Assembly: GCA_035235625.1 (NCBI GenBank)
Contig: CP141150.1
Span: 9,052,001 to 9,116,000 of the forward strand
Direction of reading: 5' to 3'
Length of the DNA: 64,000 nucleotides
From: Saururus chinensis
Taxonomy: Eukaryota > Streptophyta > Magnoliopsida > Piperales > Saururaceae
The stretch's first letter is position 1. Each line of letters starts with the position of its first letter. Shown piece by piece: positions 56,852 through 64,000 of this stretch. The translations under genes were made by a program, and so were the position numbers. The notes under the pieces are model-generated. The model searched no databases. It was given only the letters and a program-made list of their open reading frames with translations, and had not been told where the DNA came from.

Positions 56852-57555
56852 TGACAGCCTCCAAGTTAAAATGATATAATAAACATCATAATTTCATCTG
56901 ACATGTGTAACTTATACTCACGTGACTGAACATGATGGTTTTCAGTACACATAGCACACAAAAATTAAACATGAGATCATATTTAATATAACCAAAACAT
57001 TATAAATAGCAAGTCCATGGAGCATAGTAAAATTTACTTCACATGCCTATGATCACTATGTGTAGAGCTAATGGTTATATAGAATTGAGGCATATCATGT
57101 CTTTACATACTAATCACAAAATAATTACATAGATTATATCTAAAGCAGCAACCAGATAAATCATTTGGATAACTCTGCCTTTTTTACCTCCATTCTAATT
57201 GCAATTCTTGCATAATCTGGGGTGGGTAAGTACATTTATACTCAGTAGTTCATGTTAATATCTAAAGTAATCCTAAGTAAAAAATTCATGAAATATTTGA
57301 AAACTTAATTTGTGTCTCAAAATAATTATGTCAGAAAATAATTTAGAAACATAATTAGAAATTGTCGGTTCGTCCAATGACGATTAATCCAGAACTCGTA
57401 ATACCCAATGGCGTTCCCTCGGTACTCATAGGGCATCAAGAGGCTCAGAAAGTAAGAAGTTTTTTCATGATGCTTCACACCCTCGTGCGCATCATACCGA
57501 TTATTTTTCTAGCGAGTATCAAGGAGCAATGCCCCATCAACACATGTCGTATGCT
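56852..57555. mobile_element. LTR-like segment abutting the truncated chromovirus
   Basis: It begins TGACAGCCTCCAAGTT exactly where the integrase frame stops. GGGTGGGTAAGTACATTTAT, ACTCAGTAG and the CATAGGGCATCAAGAGGCTC block resemble LTRs of other Gypsy elements. A matching end and target duplication were not found, so its type is tentative. Confidence 0.4.
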
Positions 57556-57689
57556 CACAACTATCGTGTTATTTTAACACATGAACATACATGTTATTGT
57601 GAATAACATATGAATATACACACGACATTATTCACATTTAATTTAGTGATATAACGAGTTAACCTGGAATTAATAAATTGATACTGGCA

Positions 57690-58215
57690 ATACATGCACA
57701 TGCCTTACTTCTTCTCTTCTACTTTCAATGTGTTTACGAGCAAATGAGGTTAACTCTTCAGTCATATTTTTGGCCATCTATCTGACATTTCTCAAACAGT
57801 GCAGTTGTGTGCCCCCTTGCATGCTTAATTAACCGAGTAATAGGCATTGACTTGGCTTTTTTGAACATTGCATTAGCACTTTCAGACCTATTTGCGTTGA
57901 GTGTCCCATATATTTGCCTAGAAATGCAACATTGGCCCAGTGCTCTGCACCTATCTTATCTAGCCAAGCCATGTCTTAGGATTATGTTCTTTAATGTTGT
58001 TCATTGTGTTCTTATACACATTCTGTCTAAAAGTTTCAGCTACTACATGGAGCTAATTCTTTAGATAATTGTCTTTGAATCTGTTTAATATATTTGTTGT
58101 CATGTGACAGATGCAATATTTGTGATGTGCAGAGGAAAAATATTGCTTAACAGCATTTGTCAAACCCTTCATTCTACTAGAAACAATTGTATCCAACTCG
58201 GCTTGAGGATAAAAA
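57690..58215 (-). pseudogene. MULE transposase fragment (C-terminal DDE part)
   Basis: Minus-strand reading with stops: AELDTIVSSRMKGLTNAVKQ, YFSSAHHKYCICHMTTN, FRQNVYKNTMNNIKEHNPKT, a W-rich helical section, then LNANRSESANAMFKKAKSMP, ITRLIKHARGHTTALFEKCQ. This is the MULE pattern: F-xAxHRYCxxHIxxN, then a TNNxSESFN-like box, then a helix with PI-x-LI-x-IR. Confidence 0.65.
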
Positions 58216-58249
58216 AATAGATAATTTCTGAGAAATTCAAGAAATTAAC

Positions 58250-59350
58250 TCCAAATTTTTTTACATGTTCATTTTTTTGACAATGTATGTGGCATAGACA
58301 AACCGAGAAAATAAAGTGCCTCTAACTCACAATTAAGTTACAAGATTCATTTATCCCTTTAAACAAAATAAACCTAGAATTTGTTCAATTAACCATTCCT
58401 AATTTTAATATGTTTTAAGATAAATTTAATCAAACTAGCAACCAAAATGCACAACAATTTTTACATGGAAACCCAAGTAGGGAAAAACCATGAGACACTC
58501 TGTCCAGATCAACTATCCACTATGTAAACTTAAGATGATAGAATTATCGATTGCATGGAGAAAAGATTCATTTTTCTTCAAATTGGTTGGATCTTCACAT
58601 CACTCTTGAATTCTTAATCAACCACTCCTTAGTTGTTTACCAACCATAACTTGATTTTCTTCTCCTTTGTGTTTTCTTGATCAACATAGATCTTTCACCT
58701 CCTTCCTTAGACCTTCTATTTACTTGATCTTCTAAGCAACAAGCTTCACCAAATATATAGTATTTTGTGCTCTAATCTCACATCTAATTATTTTTTGATT
58801 TATAGTAGAAATTCTCACAATTTTGAAGACAACCCTCTCAAAACTCCTTTGAAGATACTTCACACAAGCTCTCAAAGTTTTCTAGGTATTCTCTCTTCCT
58901 CTATCACATTCCAATATATTTTTATAAACTCACAAACCCAAAAATGAAAAGGTCTCTAATTTGGAATCGTAACCAAACCAAAAAATCTTAAACTTGGCAA
59001 CCTGCTGCTCCAGCGATCGCTCATTTCTATAGGGTGACCGATTGCTCCCTGTCTTTTTCTTCATGCCTCGTCAAAAGATCTATCTCTTCATTAAGCCGAT
59101 CAACCGCTAACTCTCAGCTTCATTTTACACATAACTATTTTTATGACAATTGATCGCTCTATAGAACTGATCGATCATTATGTCAATTTTTAAAATTCAC
59201 TTTATTAAATATATCCAAACTTCACCATTATTTCACCTAAGGTTTCTTTTACCTAAAGTGTGTGAACTGTAATATGTGTGCGTGCTTTTACTTGAGAAAA
59301 ACACAGACTTTGAGTCTTCTTTTTGTTTCTCCTTCAGAAATCCATCTTCA
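58250..59350 (+). mobile_element. Copia-type LTR segment inserted in the MULE
   Basis: ACATGGAAACCCAAGTAGGG and AAAAACCATGAGACACTC near 58465 are hallmarks of Copia LTRs. TTGATCGCTC and GATCGATCA repeats near 59.02-59.18 kb match the segment at 48.1-48.2 kb. It separates two consecutive blocks of the MULE transposase. The exact ends are not defined. Confidence 0.5.
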
Positions 59351-59378
59351 AATTGTAAAATGACTCAAGATACACATT

Positions 59379-59580
59379 TTATAACATTGTTTTGATCACA
59401 ATAATAAGCCAATATACATGACATAAAGGATACTTATGTTTTATATCACACTCATTCTTTCTCATTACAAATGTGACGCATAACATATTATTATTCTCAT
59501 CTAGTGTAGTTGCCATTAATAGCTGATAGCAATCTTGCAACTGGCCCAAACATCCAAAATATTCCTTTAAAATCATATCC
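59379..59580 (-). pseudogene. MULE transposase fragment (start of DDE domain)
   Basis: The reading LLMATTLDENNNMLCVTFVM followed by KNEC matches the first part of the MULE DDE core (usually LLxATxxDxNNxxxPxAFxVVxxE). A frameshift precedes it. It is cut on one side by the solo LTR at 59628 and on the other by the copia-type segment. Confidence 0.6.
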
Positions 59581-59627
59581 CCCTATCGGTCCAGGAATAT
59601 CACATAATCTGATTAGAACTATTATAC

Positions 59628-61402
59628 TATAACACCCTAACCCAAAAACTGACCCGAATCAGGGGTTGGGAACACAGAATTTTGGTTATAAATTTTCATA
59701 AAAACTAGGAGCAATGGAGTCTGAATGTGAGAGCTATAACATTCCTCTATGTAGTATGGAAATTAAGCGCTCCGTTGCTCGTAGGTAAGAACAAACTTAA
59801 TTTTATTCTTATTTTGGATCAGGCTAATGTTATTGTTTCGTTCGTTGCCTACGTACATATTGGATAACATCTACAATGTTATTCCAATATGATCGTATCC
59901 GAACATAGTTCTACTTAATGGCTAATACATGCATTAGGTAGTCCAAAATCATATACATCAAAATATGTATATCTGAATATTTAATTTGCATCATACGAAA
60001 ATCATCAAAGTAAAACGGAAGCTAACAAATCAGCGAAATCATGCATCTTGCTCTATTATAGAATGTAGCAAAACACATCAGAGCAGATTAGATCATATCA
60101 GAGCATATCATATTAAAATAGAGCATAACAAATCATATTAGACCAAAGCATATCAAAACACATTGGGTCAGAGCATAATATATATCTTGATTATCACATG
60201 CATTCATATAATCATATATCGAATTAGAAGATCAAATATTTCCTTGTAATTTTGGAAGTAACAAAGTTCGGAATTACTCCTTCCTGCAAGGCATCCTCTT
60301 CTTCAGGTTCAGAGATGGAAGGTAGAGCTACTTCGTGCTCCAGAATGTTTCTCTCATTATGCCCAAAGACGATGGACATACACTCCATTTTCCCTGGGTT
60401 TTTCTCACTCTTTATGCTTGTAGGCCACATACATAATCTCCCCTTACCCGGAGATACTTCTTACTTTTTGTGCCTATAGATGGCGGACATAACCACCCTT
60501 TACCTGGGGGCACTTCTCTTACTGTGTGGCCCATTAGTGAAGAATGAAGCATCACCTTACTCTAGGCCACTTCTCTCTCTTTTGGCCCAAGGGCGTCGGC
60601 CAGAGCCTTTGCTCCATGCTACTTGTCTCTCTTTCAACTCGAGGGCATTAGACAGAACCTCCTTATGCCTCAAGCTATTTTCCTACTCTAGAGTCGCCAA
60701 CTCAAGGAATAGATACTTAAATCACGTAGAACGCCAATAAATTAGCTAAGAACGCTTCTTGAATGGGCAAAAACAAACTTAGAATAGACCAAAAAACTCT
60801 TCTCGAAGATCACACAAGTTTCCTATTTATGGAGGAAAGACTTGTGAGTAGACGCAAACGGCACATGCGCGTGTGCGACATGTGGCACGCGCCTGTGAGG
60901 CGATGCTGCATGCAGGCCCACGCGATGCTAATGCATGGGCCCCACACTGTATGCCATGGCTCGTACCAACTAGCACTGAACAACTCGTGCACCTGACTAC
61001 GTGGCTCGGCTCAGACTGAATGACACCAACAATTTTGTCCTTTTCTCTATTATTTTATTCTTATTTTGATTAAATATTATCCAAACTTCAAAACGCTATA
61101 ACTTCCTACCCCAAAGTCGAAATAATGCGTTATTGGTACCGATGGATTCGTACCAACAAGATCTTAGAAGATAAACCACACATGGTGTGTTTTAAGTAGT
61201 TCTTGCTCAAGTAGCACATTTCCCGAGGTCATAATGTTTAATTATGGCCTTCGTTTTAACATTCTTCGATTTGTTACATTTGTTACTTTGAGATCTATAC
61301 ATATACATGGATTTTATCTCTTAAAACTACCTAAAAATTATCCAAAATTCTATAATTCCCTAACTCATTGGGTTAGACATAATAAAAAAATGGGGTGTTA
61401 CA
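59628..61402 (-). mobile_element. Solo LTR D (1775 bp) with perfect 5-bp duplication TATAC
   Basis: It starts TATAACACCCTAACCC and ends GGGGTGTTACA, with TATAC at 59623-59627 and 61403-61407. The segment GTTGCCTACGTACATATTGG, ATAACATCTACAATGTTATT and GATCGTATCCGAACATAG near 59.84-59.91 kb matches 9.71-9.79 kb of element A in the same orientation, so D is a shorter relative of the A/B family. A GC-rich tract at 60.86-60.97 kb parallels the GC-rich cores of A and B. Its open frames show no known protein. Confidence 0.85.
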
Positions 61403-61539
61403 TATACTGCCTTGATTAATCCTTTCTATCTCAATTTCTTATGAAGGAAGTATGTGATAGGATTCATCTGGGTCCTCATTGATTAAATCACTTAGTGCTT
61501 TACTTGCATGATAGAATTTTATGTAGTTAACATTAAAAA

Positions 61540-61760
61540 AGGTTAAACGATAGTCTAACAAGTCGTGTTCCCGAGAACACTAAAAGATTACTAGTCGTGT
61601 TTTCGTAAGACTAAATTTTATTAAGCAACACGTTCATGGTAACACAACAGGTTAACAAGTCATGTTTTAGAAAAAAATGTGACTGTATAAACCTCATGTG
61701 GTCGATAATGCGTCATGTTCACAAGTCGTGTTTTCATAAATACAACTCTATAAATATCAT
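61540..61760. repeat. Degenerate AAGTCGTGTT repeats
   Basis: AGTCGTGTTCCCGAGAACAC, AGTCGTGTTTTCGTAAGACT, CAACACGTTCATGGTAACAC, AAGTCATGTTTTAG and AAGTCGTGTTTTCATAAATAC occur in close succession. They share the CGTGTT core of the hairpin repeats at 46.8-47.1 kb. Confidence 0.55.
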
Positions 61761-61941
61761 AAGTGTATCTTACATGCATGCCATGATTTTTTATAGTTCA
61801 TAGTTATACCCCAGTACTTCAAAATATACTATGTTATGCTTTTCGTTGTAATGTCTGTTCAATCTTTAAATAGCCTATAACATTTTCTCGCATTCCAAAG
61901 GTGCAAAGCTAAAAGGGTGGTAAATTGACTTCCTTTGCGTT

Positions 61942-62187
61942 TCATACGCATGGTTGGCTACTAACCTTATCACAGCCACATGGTCTGCTATGTTTGATAT
62001 CCTTACCAGAGTCATATGATTGTGAAGATGAAATTAAATACTTCAAAGTCACATTACTATTGACGACAAGTCTTTCTTTGACTTGAACCCGCAACGAGCG
62101 ATTAATGTTCATCAACCGTGTCTTTCCACCTACATGCACATCATCATTGTTAAGCTTTCCATTGTAATGAATGTAAATATCAATCAT
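61942..62187 (-). pseudogene. MULE N-terminal (PB1-like) fragment, 81 codons
   Basis: The frame starts MIDIYIHYNGKLNNDD, then VHVGGKTRLMNINRSLRVQV and LKYLISSSQSYDSGKDIK. The I-x-YNGKW...YxGGK...I layout is that of the N-terminal domain of many plant MULE transposases. The reading CGCDK followed by GTTAGT could be a splice donor. Its position and strand agree with the transposase blocks at 57.7-59.6 kb. Confidence 0.5.
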
Positions 62188-62330
62188 CTCTATTATGTTA
62201 GTTCAAGGGTTATTGGATCAGTTGAAATGAAGCCTTTTTCACCTGGAATAGCTATTGTAATGGAAAAAAAAAGTTGGTTTTTACTGTCTCTAGTGACTCG
62301 CTGGTGTCGCTGCTAGTTATCTCCTGTCGG

Positions 62331-63687
62331 CAAACTCTACCTTTCTACCAATCATTCCTCTCTTCCAGTATAACACTACACTATTCATTTATGTGGATCT
62401 TTATAGGGATTGAGTTTATTTAAAACCTAAGGGTAGTTTCGTCGAAGGTAGGCAATATGACATTTAATGTTAAGAAGCAAAGATATGGAATTTTGGCTTC
62501 TTTGGCTAGGTATTATAGAAAAAAACTCTTGGTATTTAGATGTTTTAATTGGGAAACCCTTGGATTTGTTTTCTCCCGTAAAGGCATTGTGCACCGTCAA
62601 ATTTTGATCTAATGGTGTGCCTTAAAAAGCATCAGGTGGGGAATCAGAACGTGCATCCCCCTCATTTGAGATGAGCTATTCGATGAAAATTGGGTGGCTC
62701 CCATCTTGCGATAGTAGAGTTGAGACGTGCAGTTTATCAGGAAATAGGTGGACACATTTTAAAAGCACAGATAGGAAAATAAGGCACTTGTGAGAGAGTG
62801 CTGGTCAATTTTTGGAAGCCTATTGATTTGAGGAACCTAATTCTTGGCTCTTGAGCAGCTATAACTTCAGCATTCTGTATTTGTGCAAGCTTACCATTTG
62901 TTTTAGATGATCATGTACATTCTAAATAACTGAAAGAGGAAATTGATTGTGTGTGTTATATATCCGAGGAACATGTAAGAGAAAAATTGTGGAGCGCAAC
63001 TTAACTTTCTGGGACTTGATTACATGAAAGAAAACAGCAGTCAACAGCCTTTTAGAACATGAAGAAGTGACCTTTTAGAGTCAAGAAATTCTGAAACTTC
63101 AAAGCGAGAAATTTCAAGTTGTGGCCTTCACTTCCTGGGCCATGCTTTTGAAGGTTGACAAAAACCAAATTAGCCCATCTCTTAGAAGTTTTAGTTGATC
63201 GGCCTAGCCGGTAATCGTAGGCTAAACGCTAAACTTGCTTCTATCAAACAGATTACTGGATTAACGTAGGACGGAGGGAATATATGTTATAATGAAAAAT
63301 ATATGCTCTAGGTTATGTAGTAAAAAATATACACCTAACATTATGTAAATTTGCTTTGGCTCACATTAGATAAAGAGATACTCAAGCCTACCTACCTCTC
63401 GAGTAATATCGAATATAGATAGCACAATTAAAATTACCCGACTAAAAAGCCCCCAAATACAATTGTACATCCAAAAGTACCTGCAATCATACACTGAAAA
63501 CCATCTAGTACATGCACATTCGAGGGCATATAAATGAGATTCATATATATCATAATAACTTTTTTAATATAAAAAAAATTATCTCCTATCCAATTTTTAA
63601 TGACAATTATTAAGTGACTAAGTATACACTTTTTAAGATTGCAAAAAAGTTAGTGGCAAAATTGAAAAACTACGAGGCAAAAAAGTG
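62331..63687. other. Intergenic; no gene recognised
   Basis: AT-rich sequence with a relic of a Stowaway-type end (AGGACGGAGGGAATATA near 63268). No coding exon or repeat array was identified. Confidence 0.45.
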
Positions 63688-63695
63688 AAAAAAAA
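63688..63695 (-). terminator. Pol III terminator (T-run) of the tRNA-Ala gene
   Basis: Eight A residues on the plus strand directly adjoin the tRNA 3' end, giving a run of T on the minus strand, the usual RNA polymerase III stop signal. Confidence 0.75.
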
Positions 63696-63768
63696 TGGAG
63701 ATGCGGGGTATCGAACCCCGTACCTCTCGCATGCAAAGCGAGCGCTCTACCATGTGAGCTACATCCCC
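63696..63768 (-). tRNA. trnA-UGC: tRNA-Ala (anticodon UGC)
   Basis: The 73-nt minus-strand sequence begins GGGGATGTAGCTC and ends GGGTTCGATACCCCGCATCTCCA. Acceptor stem GGGGATG/CATCTCC pairs with one G-U. The B box GGTTCGATACC is complete. The anticodon TGC lies at 63735-63733 within the loop CTTTGCA. There is no intron and no encoded CCA. A T-run follows. It has nuclear-type Pol III signals and looks functional. Confidence 0.96.
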
Positions 63769-63800
63769 AACTTGTGACATTACTTTGCATTCAAAATTAT

Positions 63801-64000
63801 TCATATAAGAATAAAGTCATGTTCTTCATCACTTTGGAAAATAGAGAAGAGTTGTTCAGGAATGAGATTGGGATTACAAGACGTCTCTGGGACTTGCAGA
63901 TTCCGGGCATGAATCTGCAAGATGGCCTCTTCTGTAGTTGGAAGCAACTCTTGTGGGCTGTGGCACTGAGGGAGCAACACCATCGTCTCAGAGCCAAAAG
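63801..64000 (-). CDS. Possible last exon of an unidentified protein, running off the window
   Basis: On the minus strand a frame open from the window edge gives TMVLLPQCHSPQELLPTTEE, AILQIHARNLQVPETSCNPN and LIPEQLFSIFQSDEEHDFIL, ending in a stop at 63801. Composition is protein-like and GC is higher than in the adjacent spacer, but I do not recognise a family. A second frame is open over almost the same interval, so this may be non-coding. Confidence 0.35.
   Translation of the reverse strand, partial: FGSETMVLLPQCHSPQELLPTTEEAILQIHARNLQVPETSCNPNLIPEQLFSIFQSDEEHDFILI

Larger units (their letters stand above)
57560..62330 (-). mobile_element. Decayed Mutator-like element (MULE) split by two LTR insertions
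   Basis: Three coding-like blocks lie in the right order on the minus strand: an N-terminal PB1-like part (61942-62187), the start of the DDE transposase (59379-59580) and its continuation (57690-58215). Between them lie a solo LTR (59628-61402) and a copia-type LTR segment (about 58.25-59.35 kb). Repeats with CGTGTTA motifs occur at 57560-57660 and 61560-61740. Terminal inverted repeats were not found, so the outer limits are estimates. Confidence 0.55.

Noticed and set aside
60252-60996. Consecutive frames of 75-86 codons
   Set aside because: They lie within solo LTR D bounded by a perfect target duplication; no protein similarity.

Overview
The window is nuclear DNA of a flowering plant. 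Genes are intron-split with GT-AG junctions, there are single-exon SAUR genes, and most of the rest is transposable-element debris (chromovirus and other LTR retrotransposons, Stowaway-, Tourist- and hAT-like MITEs, a Mutator-like element). The DNA is AT-rich, with GC-rich islands only at gene starts and inside some LTRs. An early-diverging eudicot would fit, but species cannot be fixed from the sequence.

Region 1 (1-8.9 kb): an ABC1/aarF-type atypical kinase gene on the minus strand. I assembled five coding exons (626 codons). The start codon sits in an 8-nt coding stretch about 2.3 kb upstream of the main exon. One intron holds a Ty1/copia remnant and the first intron holds three tandem duplications.

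Region 2 (9.2-17.8 kb): a nested transposon island. A roughly 3.5-kb solo-LTR-like element on the minus strand (A) is interrupted by a same-family copy on the plus strand (B) and by a 380-bp solo LTR (C). Next to it lies a Tourist-like MITE filled with an ACC/CTG-type trinucleotide array.

Region 3 (20.6-26.8 kb): a divergent housekeeping pair, an RPAP2/RTR1-type RNA polymerase II CTD phosphatase homologue (minus, 2 exons, 693 aa) and a BLOC-1 subunit 1 homologue (plus, 3 exons, 135 aa). They share an intergenic region rich in TGGGCY (site II-like) motifs.

Region 4 (27-30 kb): an internally deleted chromovirus with two LTRs, gag, the end of integrase and a chromodomain, but no reverse transcriptase.

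Region 5 (35-41 kb): two convergent intronless SAUR genes about 5 kb apart, among several Stowaway-like MITEs.

Region 6 (45-62.3 kb): a multi-level nest. A plant-mobile-domain-like fragment is cut by a Tekay-like chromovirus, which itself carries two hAT-like MITEs and a solo LTR, each with target-site duplications. Beyond it is a decayed Mutator-like transposase on the minus strand, split by two LTR insertions. Hairpin-forming repeats with a CGTGTTA core recur on both sides.

Right end: a tRNA-Ala(UGC) gene on the minus strand and, at the edge, a possible last exon of an unidentified gene. I found no CRISPR, bacterial, organellar or biosynthetic-cluster features, and nothing I can defend as a new biological system. 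The most notable material is the nested transposon architecture and the split start codon of the kinase gene.
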